From NCBI RefSeq assembly GCF_001695855.1, contig NZ_MBSS01000012.1, positions 186,001 through 250,000 on the forward strand: a stretch of 64,000 bases of DNA, written 5' to 3'. A program made the translations under genes and the position numbers. Positions 1 through 9,080 of the stretch are shown piece after piece. The stretch's first letter is position 1; every line of letters begins with the position of its first letter. Below the pieces are notes generated by a model. That model searched no databases, had not been told where the DNA came from, and worked only from the letters and a program-made list of their open reading frames with translations. This DNA comes from Ensifer sp. LC163. Its GTDB lineage: Bacteria; Pseudomonadota; Alphaproteobacteria; Rhizobiales; Rhizobiaceae.

Positions 1-1243
1 CTTCCTCCGTGCCATGGATGCATTGCACCAGAGATGGGTCGATGCGCTTGATGTCGTCGAGTGGATCGCCACCGTCGCCCTGCCCTGCCGCGCCGAGCCA
101 GCCAAGTACCGAGATCTTGTAGTCGACCTGATGCGACAGCGCCATCAGCGTGACCTGCCGCACATGGGCGCGCTCGCCGGGCGAGAGCAGATTGAAGGTG
201 CGCGGCAGGATATCGGCGCCAAAGGAATAGCCGATCAGCAGAACATTGCGCACGTTCCAGCGCTTGCGATAGTAGTCCATCACCTTGGCGAGATCGTCGG
301 CCGTCGCCTGCGGATCGCGCCCGGACCAGAAATAGCGCAGAGAATCGACGCCAACGATAGGAACCCCCTGTTGCTGCAAGACATCGCCGACCTGCTTGTC
401 GATATCACGCCAGCCGCCATCGCCCGAATAGATCACCGCCATGGTATCGCGTGTCGGCTTGGTGTCGAGCACGGTCAGGGGCAAGCCGAACGGATTGTCG
501 GCCGCGGCCTCGCTGTCGATCAGATCAGCGAGATGGCCGGTCAGCGCCGTGTAGGCTTCGTCGTCGCTCTCCTCCTGCGTGATATCAGGGTGTTTTTCGA
601 CGAGCGCGGCCAAATGGTTTCTGCCCTCGTCGGATGCCGTCGGCGTAAAGACGACGGAGATCGGATCCGGCAAAGCGCCATCCGTCAGGCCGTAGACCAT
701 GTGGTCGCCCTTCCGGGTTTTGTCCGCCGGCGTGCAGAGCTGCTTTGCCAGTGCAATGCCTTCCTCCGGGTCGACCGCGAGCGTCTGGCCGATGGTTGCG
801 GCGGGGGTCTGGGCCGCAATCGCCAGCGCCATGGCCCCGCCAGCCCCGACGCCGGCAACGATCGGCGGCAGATAGGCATCGCTCTTCAGTGATCGCTGGA
901 CCTGCTGGCTCAGCGATTCGATATCCGACACCGTGTAGATGCAGTCGCCATCGTCCTTGGCGAGAGCGGCCAGATAGGCATTGAGATCGATGCCGATGAC
1001 GACCGTCTTGTCGTCGACAAGCGTGCGGGCGACTGCGTCTTCCTTGTCGCTCCAGCCCTCCGCATCGGACAAAAGGACGACAAGGGCGGATGCCGTCTCG
1101 TTCGGAATGAGGATGTGCGGCGCCGGGATCATGCCCGTGTCGTAGGTTGCTGGCTTCTCCTTCGCCAAAGCCGGCGCAATCGCCGCCGTCGCCAGAAGGA
1201 CGGCTCCCGCCAGGGGCTTCCAGATGTTCGCGATCCGCATCAT
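1..1243 (-). CDS. acvB: AcvB/VirJ-family protein, lysyl-phosphatidylglycerol hydrolase (3' end outside window)
   Basis: The frame is open from an ATG at 1243 to the window edge, about 414 residues, so the C-terminus is missing. It starts with a signal peptide of roughly 26 residues (MMRIANIWKP, a hydrophobic core, then ALA), so the product is periplasmic. The family has two tandem alpha/beta-hydrolase-like halves. The first half carries GVGAGG with no serine and looks non-catalytic. The second has GYSFGAD near residue 337, a good nucleophile elbow. The start overlaps the lpiA stop (ATGA), so the two genes are cotranscribed. In Agrobacterium, AcvB cleaves lysyl-PG made by LpiA; the same role is inferred here from context and family. 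Confidence 0.9.
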   Translation of the reverse strand, partial: MMRIANIWKPLAGAVLLATAAIAPALAKEKPATYDTGMIPAPHILIPNETASALVVLLSDAEGWSDKEDAVARTLVDDKTVVIGIDLNAYLAALAKDDGDCIYTVSDIESLSQQVQRSLKSDAYLPPIVAGVGAGGAMALAIAAQTPAATIGQTLAVDPEEGIALAKQLCTPADKTRKGDHMVYGLTDGALPDPISVVFTPTASDEGRNHLAALVEKHPDITQEESDDEAYTALTGHLADLIDSEAAADNPFGLPLTVLDTKPTRDTMAVIYSGDGGWRDIDKQVGDVLQQQGVPIVGVDSLRYFWSGRDPQATADDLAKVMDYYRKRWNVRNVLLIGYSFGADILPRTFNLLSPGERAHVRQVTLMALSHQVDYKISVLGWLGAAGQGDGGDPLDDIKRIDPSLVQCIHGTEE

Positions 1244-3849
1244 TTCTTCATCACTCCCTTGAGGCCGCCGCCGATGAGGAATGTCGCATCCATCAAGGCA
1301 AGGATCGGATTGATGCCGCCGCTCGCCACGAGGTAGCGCGGCTGCCACTGCGGATGGAACTTCGACTTGAAGGCACGAAGACCCTTGAAGTTGTAGAAGC
1401 GCTCGCCGTGCTCGAAGAAAGTTCGTGCTGCCCGGTCCCAGACCGGCGCGATCTGGCGTGAAGACATGCCCGACAGCGGCGCCATGCCAAGATTGAAGGT
1501 GCGGTATCCCTCAGCCTTCAGATACTCCATCACCTGCGCGAAGAGGAAATCCATCGCTCCCTTGGGGGCGTCCGGCGAGAAGCGCATGAGATCGACGGTG
1601 CCTTCCTGTTTGGTTGCCGTCACCAGGATGTTGGCGAAAGCAACGATCCGCCCTTCGTACATGAGGATCGCGACCGGCTGCTCGGCAAGGTACTCGGGGT
1701 CGAAGGCGCCGAGGGAAAATCCTTTCTCCTTGGCATTGTGATGGGCAAGCCAGGAATCGGAAATCGCCGTCAACTCGCCCATGATCGCCGGAATGTCAGC
1801 CGGCGCCACCATCTTGAACGCCAGCCCGTCCCGCTGGGCGCGGCTGACCTGCTGGCGCAGATTGGCCCATTTGCCGCCCTTCATCTCGAAACGTGCGAGG
1901 TCGACATGGGCGAGTTCGCCGAGCCTGAAAGCGCGCAGCCCTGCATCGGCATAGTAGGCCAGCCCGAGCGGAGAAACCTGATAGAAGACCGCGCGGCAAC
2001 CGCTGGCGCGGGCCTTCTCGATGAACTGCCAGATGAGCTCCGGCCAGGCGTCCACCGGCCCCACCGGATCGAACAGCGCGATCCACGAGCGGGCGCGCTG
2101 GCCATACATGATGAAGGCGCGACCATCGGCGGAGAACAGCAGGCTCTTGTCGCCCATGCGCACCAGATTGGCATCGGACATGTCCTGCGCCTCGACGATC
2201 GCCAATGCCCGCTCCATCGCGTCGTCGCTCGCCGGCTCGGCACCCGAAGCTGCCGGGCGCATCAGGCTCCAGATCGCAAGCGCGCTGGCGCCGATCGTCA
2301 CACCCAGAAGCGCACGCAGGCCGCGGGGCGCCTCGGCGGAGAATTCGAACTGCCACCAGAGTTGGTGGCTGTATTCGACGTCGCGATAGACGAACAGCAG
2401 GACGACGAGACCGCCCAGGCAGATGACGCCGAGCGCCGTCAACCACGGGAGCGTCAGCGCCTGGCCGAAGAGGGAAGCCGGCCGCACGAACAGGCGGCGG
2501 CTGACGACGAGACCGACGAGGAAGAAGGCGAGCATGCCGGCCTCGACCAGCGCGATCGCCTTGATCAGCGAAAGCAGAAGTGCGGCAACGCCGATTGCGA
2601 TCGACGCCCACCAGGCGCCGTCGAGCCGCTGCGCGAGGCCTCGAGAGACGATGACCAGCGCAAGCCCGAGGAGGCTTGCCAGAAAATGCGCGCCCTCGAC
2701 GATCGGCAGCGGCAGCAGGCCCTCGAGGAAAGCTAGGTTTTCATCCGGTGTCGGCGTGACGCTCGACAGCACCAGCATGATCGCCAACACGATGCCGAGC
2801 GTCGCCAGCAGAAGCGGCGTAATGCGACCGCCGATACGGCGCACGCTGGAAGCGACGGGATGGCCGGAAAGCTGCCGAAGCTCGATACCGATGACCACCG
2901 CGATTGCAATCAGGAGCGGCAGGACGTGATAGATGACGCGGTAGAGAACCAGCGCGCCGAGGATGGTATCGACATCGGCACTGTGACCGAGCGTGGCGAT
3001 GATGATCGTTTCGAACACCCCGAGCCCGGCCGGCACATGGCTGAGCACGCCGATGCCAACGGCAAGCGAATAGATCGCCAGAAAGGCCGGCCAACCGATC
3101 GTTCCCGCCGGAAGCAGCACATAGAGCACCGTTGCCGATGCCGCCAGGTCCAGCGCCGTGACGAGGAACTGGCGCGAGGACGTGCGCGAATCCGGCAGGC
3201 GCAGCGTGAAGCGCCCGAGGCTGACCTCATGACCGTCGCGCGCCTTGACGAAGACAGCGAGCACGACGCCGAGAATGGCAACCGCGATCATGCGCAGCCA
3301 GAAAGGGTCTAGACCCGTCAAGGGCGCCACATATTCGCCGACGGCAAGCAGGCTCAGGCACGTGACCGTCAGGAGCCCAAGGCCGAAGGCGAGCGTCACG
3401 AAGGCGACGATCCGGGCGATGTTTTCCGGTTCGATGCCCAGGCGCGAATAGGACCGGTAGCGGATGGCGCCGCCGCTCAGGGCGCCAAAGCCTGCGGTAT
3501 TGCCGACGGCATAGGCACAGGCCGCCGTCAACGCAACGTCCGCATAGGGCAGCTTGCGCCTGACATAATCGAGCGCGCCGACATCATAGAAAGTGAGCGC
3601 AAAGAAGCTCAAGGTGGTGAAGAGGACGGCCGCGGCCACAGAGGTCCAGCTGGTATCGGCAAGCGCCTGGACCACATCGTCATACTGCACTTCGGAGGTC
3701 AGGTGGAAAATCGCCAGGCCGAAAAGGGCGATCACCAGCAATGTCGCAAGCGCCTGAAGGTAGCGCCGGTTACGACGCAGGAAGAGGCCCCACCCTGCCT
3801 CGACCTGCTGATCGTCGTTGGCTGCACGTTCCGTGAGGGAGGACGTCAT
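1240..3849 (-). CDS. lpiA: Phosphatidylglycerol lysyltransferase (MprF/LpiA family)
   Basis: This 869-residue membrane protein has the full MprF layout. A long hydrophobic N-terminal part of about 540 residues holds many transmembrane segments (flippase and synthase membrane domain). A soluble C-terminal DUF2156/GNAT-like domain starts near residue 545 and should transfer lysine from Lys-tRNA to phosphatidylglycerol. Lysyl-PG lowers the negative surface charge and is tied to acid and cationic-peptide tolerance; the orthologue in Sinorhizobium medicae is low-pH induced. The acvB gene follows with a 4-nt overlap, pairing synthesis with hydrolysis. The start at 3849 gives MTSSLTERAAN, a short cytosolic tail before the first membrane helix near residue 30. 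Confidence 0.93.
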   Translation of the reverse strand: MTSSLTERAANDDQQVEAGWGLFLRRNRRYLQALATLLVIALFGLAIFHLTSEVQYDDVVQALADTSWTSVAAAVLFTTLSFFALTFYDVGALDYVRRKLPYADVALTAACAYAVGNTAGFGALSGGAIRYRSYSRLGIEPENIARIVAFVTLAFGLGLLTVTCLSLLAVGEYVAPLTGLDPFWLRMIAVAILGVVLAVFVKARDGHEVSLGRFTLRLPDSRTSSRQFLVTALDLAASATVLYVLLPAGTIGWPAFLAIYSLAVGIGVLSHVPAGLGVFETIIIATLGHSADVDTILGALVLYRVIYHVLPLLIAIAVVIGIELRQLSGHPVASSVRRIGGRITPLLLATLGIVLAIMLVLSSVTPTPDENLAFLEGLLPLPIVEGAHFLASLLGLALVIVSRGLAQRLDGAWWASIAIGVAALLLSLIKAIALVEAGMLAFFLVGLVVSRRLFVRPASLFGQALTLPWLTALGVICLGGLVVLLFVYRDVEYSHQLWWQFEFSAEAPRGLRALLGVTIGASALAIWSLMRPAASGAEPASDDAMERALAIVEAQDMSDANLVRMGDKSLLFSADGRAFIMYGQRARSWIALFDPVGPVDAWPELIWQFIEKARASGCRAVFYQVSPLGLAYYADAGLRAFRLGELAHVDLARFEMKGGKWANLRQQVSRAQRDGLAFKMVAPADIPAIMGELTAISDSWLAHHNAKEKGFSLGAFDPEYLAEQPVAILMYEGRIVAFANILVTATKQEGTVDLMRFSPDAPKGAMDFLFAQVMEYLKAEGYRTFNLGMAPLSGMSSRQIAPVWDRAARTFFEHGERFYNFKGLRAFKSKFHPQWQPRYLVASGGINPILALMDATFLIGGGLKGVMKK

Positions 3850-3952
3850 GGGTTGCCCATGTCACTGATGAAGACATCAGCGCTGTAGCCTACCGAAGAA
3901 CGATCAAAAAGTGAAATATCCGTAATGTATTATTTGCTTACAAAACAAGATC

Positions 3953-4549
3953 TTACACCGTAAGCGAACTACGGTTCAGCTGAGCCCACTGCAGCAGCAT
4001 GATGGTTTTGGCATCGCATATCTCGCCCGTCGCAATCATGCCGAAGGCTTCATCGAAGGGAATTTCGAGAACCTCGATATCCTCGCCCTCATGCGCCAGG
4101 CCGCCGCCATCACCGGCCTTTTCGGTGACATCAATAAGCCCAACGAAAAAGCTGGTGCGCTCGGTGAGCGCGCCAGGGCTCATATAGGCATCGAAGAGGT
4201 GGGTGGCTCCATCGACGTGATATCCCGTTTCCTCCAGCGCTTCGCGGCAGATGGCAACCTCCGGGGTATCGTCGTCGAGCAGACCCGCCGGCGCTTCGAT
4301 CATATAGGCGGGATCGCCCTGTAGCAGCACGGGCACGCGCAGCTGGCGGACGAGCACGACGCTTTGCTGGCGAGGATCGAACAGCAGGATGGTCGCTGCG
4401 CTGCCATGGTCGTGCACTTCACGCTTCAGCGTCGCCGTGCCGCCGTCGGACATTTCCTGCTCAAGAGTGATTTCCTCCAGATGAATGAAACCATCCGAGA
4501 GCGTGCGTCGTTCGATGATCCTGACACGCTGATCGTGGTGTTTCGTCAT
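3953..4549 (-). CDS. nudK: NUDIX hydrolase, GDP-mannose/ADP-sugar pyrophosphatase (NudK-like)
   Basis: The 198-residue protein has a NUDIX box, GLLDDDTPEVAICREALEETGY, written here only to show REALEE, whose Glu residues bind Mg. The Gly-to-Arg-Glu spacing is one residue shorter than the textbook pattern, as also in E. coli NudK. Downstream YMSPGALTE and the EDIEVLEIPF stretch are typical of the NudK subfamily, which cleaves GDP-mannose or ADP-ribose to the nucleoside monophosphate and sugar phosphate. The gene lies 103 bp upstream of lpiA on the same strand. That gap is long enough for lpiA to have its own promoter. The exact nucleotide sugar substrate cannot be read from sequence. Confidence 0.85.
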   Translation of the reverse strand: MTKHHDQRVRIIERRTLSDGFIHLEEITLEQEMSDGGTATLKREVHDHGSAATILLFDPRQQSVVLVRQLRVPVLLQGDPAYMIEAPAGLLDDDTPEVAICREALEETGYHVDGATHLFDAYMSPGALTERTSFFVGLIDVTEKAGDGGGLAHEGEDIEVLEIPFDEAFGMIATGEICDAKTIMLLQWAQLNRSSLTV

Positions 4550-4597
4550 GGCAGGGTCCTTGGTCCGGAGGGGAAAGAATGCGGTCGCGGTCGACCG

Positions 4598-5491
4598 TCA
4601 ATGAATATGTTCCGAGGGCGCGCAGCTTTCGCGCTCCATCTGCAGCGTTGTGTGGTGCAGGTCGAACTCGTCGCGCAAGCGTTGTTCGATCGCACGGCGC
4701 ACGGTCTCGCCGTCGGCAAGCTCGGCCAGCACGACGTGGGCCGTCAGCGATGGCTGGCTCTGGGTGATCGCCCAGAGATGTAGATCATGCACCGAGGCGA
4801 CGTCGGGCACGGTGGTGATCGCCGCATGCACATCCGCCAGGCGCATGCCTGGAGGTACGCCTTCCAGCAGAATGTTGACGCAGTCCTTCAGCAGCACCCA
4901 GGTGCGGGGAAAAACCATGAAGCCGATACCGACGGCGAGCAGCGAATCGACCCATTGCCAGCCGGTGAACCAGATGATTGCCGCACCGGCGATCACCGCC
5001 ACCGAGCCGAGCATGTCCGACCAGACCTCGAGATAGGCACCCTTGACGTTGAGGCTTTCGTCCTTGTGACTGGTCAGAAGCCGCATCGATATCAGGTTGA
5101 CCACAAGGCCGACGACAGCGATCAGCAGCATGCCGCCGGACTGGATTTCCTGCGGCAGCGACAGGCGCTTCCACGCCTCGTAGAGGATGTAGAAGGCGAC
5201 GGCGAGCAGCAGCAGGGCGTTGAAGGCAGCGGCAAGAATCTCGAAGCGGGCATAGCCATAGGTACGCAGCAGATCCGACGGCCGGCGACCGACATGGATG
5301 GCAACCAGCGCAATCGCCAATGCCGCCGCGTCGGTCAGCATATGCATCGCATCCGAGATCAGCGCCAGGCTGCCGGTCAGAACGCCGCCGACGACCTCGG
5401 CCAACATGAACCCACCCGTCAGGCCAAGCGCACCCCAGAGACGCGACACCGGCCTGTTGCTGACATCTGCATGCTGATGGTCGCCGCTCAT
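4598..5491 (-). CDS. Cation diffusion facilitator (zinc/cobalt efflux, CzcD/ZitB type)
   Basis: At 297 residues this has the usual CDF length, with six transmembrane helices followed by a cytosolic domain. The N-terminus is His-containing (GDHQHAD). The second helix carries SDAMHMLTD, whose His and Asp form the intramembrane metal site of ZitB/CzcD-type exporters, and the fifth carries the WVDSLLAVGIG equivalent. The C-terminal domain contains HDLHLWAITQSQPSLTAHV, the conserved ferredoxin-like metal-sensing fold. It probably exports Zn(II) or Co(II) by proton antiport. The molybdopterin oxidoreductase gene ends only 15 bp upstream on the same strand, so the two may be cotranscribed. No metalloregulator gene is adjacent. 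Confidence 0.88.
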   Translation of the reverse strand: MSGDHQHADVSNRPVSRLWGALGLTGGFMLAEVVGGVLTGSLALISDAMHMLTDAAALAIALVAIHVGRRPSDLLRTYGYARFEILAAAFNALLLLAVAFYILYEAWKRLSLPQEIQSGGMLLIAVVGLVVNLISMRLLTSHKDESLNVKGAYLEVWSDMLGSVAVIAGAAIIWFTGWQWVDSLLAVGIGFMVFPRTWVLLKDCVNILLEGVPPGMRLADVHAAITTVPDVASVHDLHLWAITQSQPSLTAHVVLAELADGETVRRAIEQRLRDEFDLHHTTLQMERESCAPSEHIH

Positions 5492-5506
5492 GAAGGCATC
5501 CGTTGG

Positions 5507-7624
5507 CTAGGGAGCCGGTTTCACCCAGACCCTGTTGTCGTGGAAAGCCGCGCCGCCATAGGGCGCGACGGCATCGGCGCCAGTAAGCACATTGATGCCC
5601 TCCCCGTCGAGATGGGCGCCGTTCGGCCACAGGCCTTCGGCGATCACGACGCCGCGTCGCGCGCCGCCACCGACCGCGACGTGCAGGCGCACCTCGCCGC
5701 GCTGATTGCCAAGTTTGACGATGTCACCGTCGCCGACGCCGAGCGACGCGGCATCGTCCGCATGCATCATCACCATCGGGCGGACTTCCTTCTGAATCGA
5801 GGACGGAGTTTCGGCAAAGGTCGAGTTGAGAAAGGAACGGGCCGGAGACGTCGCAAGGCGGAAGGGATGTTCCGCGTCGGCGACTTCGATCAGGTCGACA
5901 TGGTCAGGGAACTCCGGCAGTGCCGCATGCGGCCCCTGCAGACCCATCGACTTCGGCGGGCGGTTTGGCGCAGGGGTGCCGGTCCAGTCCGCCTTGAAGC
6001 GGAATTTACCGTCGGGGTGGCCGAAGCCCTTGAGATAATGCGCGTCCTCGAATGCCGGCTGACAGTCGAGCCACTTCTCGCGCTTCATTTCGTCATAGCC
6101 GATGCCGTAGTTGGCGAGCAGCCGGTCTATATGTTGGCGCTCGGTCAACCCGAAGCCGGCATGATCGGCAACCCCGAGCCGCCTTGCCAGTTCCTCGATG
6201 ACGAAGAGATTGGTGCGCACCGTCGATGGCGGCTCCACCACCTTCGGCCCGATCAGGATGTGCTGATGGCCGCCGCCCCGATAAAGATCGTCGTGCTCCA
6301 GGAACATGGTTGCCGGCAGCACGATATCGGCAAGCTGCGCCGTGTCGGTCATGAACTGTTCATGCACCGCGACAAACAGGTCGTCCCGCAGGAAGCCGCG
6401 TTTCACCAGCCGTTGTTCCGGCGCGACATTCACCGGATTGGTGTTCTGGATCAGCATCGCCGTCACCGGGCCGCCATGGCGCAGCGCCTCGGCATCGCCT
6501 GTCAGAACCCGGCCGATCTGCGACTGGTCGAGCATGCGCACATCAGGATCGTGGAACGCCGTGCCGACGAGTTCGCGCTTGTCGAGCTTGAAGATGTCGT
6601 TGTTCGAATGAAACGCGCCGCCGCCTTCGTGCTTCCACGAGCCGAGCACCGTGGCGATCGAGGCGGCCGCATGGATCGCGACCGCGCCGTTGCGCTGGCG
6701 GGTAAAGCCGTAACCGAGGCGGAAATAACTTTTCGGCGTCGTGCCGACGAGTTTCGCGAACGCCTCGATCTCCTCGACGGAAAGGCCGGTGATCGCCGAC
6801 GCCCATTCCGGCGTGCGCGATTTCAGATGTGTCTCGAGCCCCGCCGGGTCATCGGCGAATTCGGCCATATAGGCGCGGTCGGCAAAACCGTCACGGAAGG
6901 CGACATGCATGACGGCGCAGGCAAGCGCCGCGTCCGTGCCCGGTTTCAGCACCAGGCCCATGTCGGCCTGCTTGACCGTGGGGTTGTCGTAAATGTCGAT
7001 GACGACGATCTTGGCGCCGCGATCCTTGCGGGCCTTCACTGCATGGGTCATGACGTTGACCTGCGTGGCGACCGCGTTGGTTCCCCAGATCACCACGCAG
7101 TCGGACTTCGCCATCTCGCGCGGGTCGGGGCCGCGCAGCGAGCCGGTCGCCATCGAAAAGCCGGTCCAGGCCATGTTGGTGCAGATCGAACCGAAGAAGC
7201 CGGAATAGCGCTTGGCGTGGCGCAGCCTGTCGATGGAATCGCGCTGCACCTGCCCCATGGTGCCGGCGTAGAAATAGGGCCAGACAGCCTCGGCACCGTA
7301 CTTCTGCTCGGCCTTGGCGAACTGGTTGGCAATTTCGTCGAGCGCCGCCTCCCAGGAAATCTCCTGCCAGTTGCCGCTGCCCTTTGGCCCGACCCGACGC
7401 TGTGGCACCATCAGTCGGCCGGGATGATAGATGCGCTCGGAATAGCGCGCGACCTTGGCGCAGATGACGCCGGCGGTATATGTGTTGGCGGCAGCGCCGC
7501 GCACGCGGCCGATCCGGCCTTCAGCGGTCAGATCCACTTCCAGTGCGCAGGCGGAGGGACAGTCGTGCGGACAGACGGAGTGGCCGATCGACTTTTCTGC
7601 TTTGATGGGGGTCGCAACGTTCAT
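5507..7624 (-). CDS. Molybdopterin oxidoreductase (DMSO reductase superfamily, 4Fe-4S, bis-MGD)
   Basis: The ATG at 7624 (705 residues, preceded by AGAAAAG) is preferred over the in-frame ATG at 7648. Near the N-terminus CPHDCPSAC plus a later Cys give C18-x3-C22-x3-C26-x28-C55, a 4Fe-4S site. GSICTNMA around residue 148 lies where NapA/formate-dehydrogenase relatives place the Mo-ligating Cys. QNTNPVN and the C-terminal molydopterin dinucleotide-binding domain follow. There is no twin-arginine signal, so it is cytosolic. No partner subunit, NarJ-like chaperone or cytochrome gene is adjacent, so the substrate and electron acceptor are unknown. moaD and moaE lie 8 kb away. Confidence 0.82.
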   Translation of the reverse strand: MNVATPIKAEKSIGHSVCPHDCPSACALEVDLTAEGRIGRVRGAAANTYTAGVICAKVARYSERIYHPGRLMVPQRRVGPKGSGNWQEISWEAALDEIANQFAKAEQKYGAEAVWPYFYAGTMGQVQRDSIDRLRHAKRYSGFFGSICTNMAWTGFSMATGSLRGPDPREMAKSDCVVIWGTNAVATQVNVMTHAVKARKDRGAKIVVIDIYDNPTVKQADMGLVLKPGTDAALACAVMHVAFRDGFADRAYMAEFADDPAGLETHLKSRTPEWASAITGLSVEEIEAFAKLVGTTPKSYFRLGYGFTRQRNGAVAIHAAASIATVLGSWKHEGGGAFHSNNDIFKLDKRELVGTAFHDPDVRMLDQSQIGRVLTGDAEALRHGGPVTAMLIQNTNPVNVAPEQRLVKRGFLRDDLFVAVHEQFMTDTAQLADIVLPATMFLEHDDLYRGGGHQHILIGPKVVEPPSTVRTNLFVIEELARRLGVADHAGFGLTERQHIDRLLANYGIGYDEMKREKWLDCQPAFEDAHYLKGFGHPDGKFRFKADWTGTPAPNRPPKSMGLQGPHAALPEFPDHVDLIEVADAEHPFRLATSPARSFLNSTFAETPSSIQKEVRPMVMMHADDAASLGVGDGDIVKLGNQRGEVRLHVAVGGGARRGVVIAEGLWPNGAHLDGEGINVLTGADAVAPYGGAAFHDNRVWVKPAP

Positions 7625-7711
7625 GGCTTTTCTATATGGCATCGACAATCGGGCTCAAAGAGCCAAACGTCCATCCATCGAAACAATTGATCACAGCCAT
7701 CGGCGGCCCTC

Positions 7712-8584
7712 ATGAACTATCGGCATATCTATCACGCGGGCAATTTCGCCGATGTTCTCAAGCACGCGGTGCTGGCGCGCCTCGTCACCTATCTCCAGCA
7801 GAAGGAGAAGGCGTTCCGGGTTCTCGACACCCACGCCGGCATCGGCCTCTACGATCTGTCAGGCGAAGAAGCCCAGAAGACCGGCGAATGGCGTGACGGC
7901 ATCGGCCGGTTGCTCGAAGGCGACCTGCCGGCGCCGGTCGCCGCCATCCTTGAGCCCTATCTTGCGACGGTTCGCGAGCTTAATCCCGGCCCCGAGTTGA
8001 CGCGCTATCCCGGCTCGCCGAAGCTGGTTCGCATGCTTTTTCGCCCGCAGGACCGTCTGTCGGCGATGGAGCTGCACCCGGATGATTACGAGACCCTGCA
8101 CCGGCTTTTCGATGGTGACTTCCAGAGCCGAATCACCGAGCTCGACGGCTGGCTGGCGCTTGGCGCCCACCTGCCGCCCAAGGAAAAGCGCGGCCTCATC
8201 CTGGTCGACCCGCCGTTCGAGATAGAAGGCGAGTACGAACGGCTCGCCGACGGCCTCGCCAAGGGCTATCGCCGTTTTGCCGGCGGCACCTTCTGCCTCT
8301 GGTACCCGCTGAAGAAGAATGCGCCGATCAAGGCCTTCCACGAAGCCCTCAAGGCGCTCGAAATCCCCAAGATGCTGTGCGCCGAGCTTTCGGTGCGCAG
8401 CGATCGCGAGACCACGGGACTTTCGGGCTCAGGCCTCATCATCGTCAACCCGCCGTTCACGCTCAAGGCCGAACTCGAGGTGCTGCTGCCTTTCCTTAAA
8501 ACCCGACTGGGGCAAGATCGTTTCGCTTCGGCACGCTGCTTCTGGCTGCGTGGTGAAGAAGCGACAACCCGGGGCCTTGACTGA
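7712..8584 (+). CDS. rlmJ: 23S rRNA (adenine(2030)-N6)-methyltransferase RlmJ
   Basis: The 290-residue protein begins MNYRHIYHAGNFADVLKH, the highly conserved RlmJ N-terminus. VLDTHAGIGLYDL follows, an S-adenosylmethionine-binding loop, and later LILVDPPFE, the DPPF motif that holds the target adenine in N6-adenine methyltransferases. RlmJ methylates A2030 of 23S rRNA before ribosome assembly is finished. The gene is divergent from the molybdopterin oxidoreductase gene across an 87-bp gap that must hold both promoters. The protein is near the family's usual length of about 280 residues, and nothing looks truncated. Confidence 0.93.
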   Translation: MNYRHIYHAGNFADVLKHAVLARLVTYLQQKEKAFRVLDTHAGIGLYDLSGEEAQKTGEWRDGIGRLLEGDLPAPVAAILEPYLATVRELNPGPELTRYPGSPKLVRMLFRPQDRLSAMELHPDDYETLHRLFDGDFQSRITELDGWLALGAHLPPKEKRGLILVDPPFEIEGEYERLADGLAKGYRRFAGGTFCLWYPLKKNAPIKAFHEALKALEIPKMLCAELSVRSDRETTGLSGSGLIIVNPPFTLKAELEVLLPFLKTRLGQDRFASARCFWLRGEEATTRGLD

Positions 8585-8631
8585 AAGGCTCAGAAAGCAG
8601 CAATCTTGCGGGACGATCCAGGGAGACGCCC

Positions 8632-9078
8632 ATGACTCGCAAGCTCGCCGCAACGCTTCTCGCTTCGCTTTCCCTTACCGCCATGGCGGCGCCTGCCGCC
8701 TCGGCTGCCGACTATCTCGGGACCTATCGCGACCAGCCGACATCCTATAGCGCGGGTGTCTGCGGCGATGCCTCGGTTCTCGGCTTCATCACCTCGCGGT
8801 TCGAATACAAGGCGGCGAACTATCTGCACGCCAATCTCTCGATCGCCGAGATCCGCAACATGGGCCAGAACCGGCTGGAACTGCGGGACTATACCCATCG
8901 GGTTGAGCGCGAGTATTGCCGCGCGACCGCCGTCATGACCGATGGCGATCAACGGCCGCTCTACTATCTCATCGAGCGCAACTGGGGCTTTGCCGGCATT
9001 GGCCGCAACATCGAGTTCTGCGTCGGTGGCCTCGACCCCTGGTATGTCTACGGCGCCTATTGCGCTTCGCTTCGCTGA
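8632..9078 (+). CDS. Small secreted protein of unknown function with four cysteines
   Basis: I do not recognise a named family. The 148-residue product has a clear signal peptide (MTRKLAATLLASLSL, ending in AASAAD), leaving about 124 residues in the periplasm. The mature part has four Cys, in GVCGD, REYCR, EFCVGG and AYCASLR, which could form two disulfides, and it is rich in Tyr and Arg. GGGAGACGCCC precedes the ATG as a ribosome-binding region. The next gene, an RNase T2 lipoprotein, starts 2 nt after the stop, so they are cotranscribed and both act outside the cytosol. Whether the two proteins work together is only a guess from that spacing. Confidence 0.72.
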   Translation: MTRKLAATLLASLSLTAMAAPAASAADYLGTYRDQPTSYSAGVCGDASVLGFITSRFEYKAANYLHANLSIAEIRNMGQNRLELRDYTHRVEREYCRATAVMTDGDQRPLYYLIERNWGFAGIGRNIEFCVGGLDPWYVYGAYCASLR

Positions 9079-9080
9079 CA

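Noticed and set aside
4787-7690. Plus-strand open frame of 967 codons
   Set aside because: It lies antisense to the CDF and molybdopterin oxidoreductase genes, whose motifs are clear. Its product is rich in His, Arg and Asp in the way GC-rich antisense frames are, with no domain.
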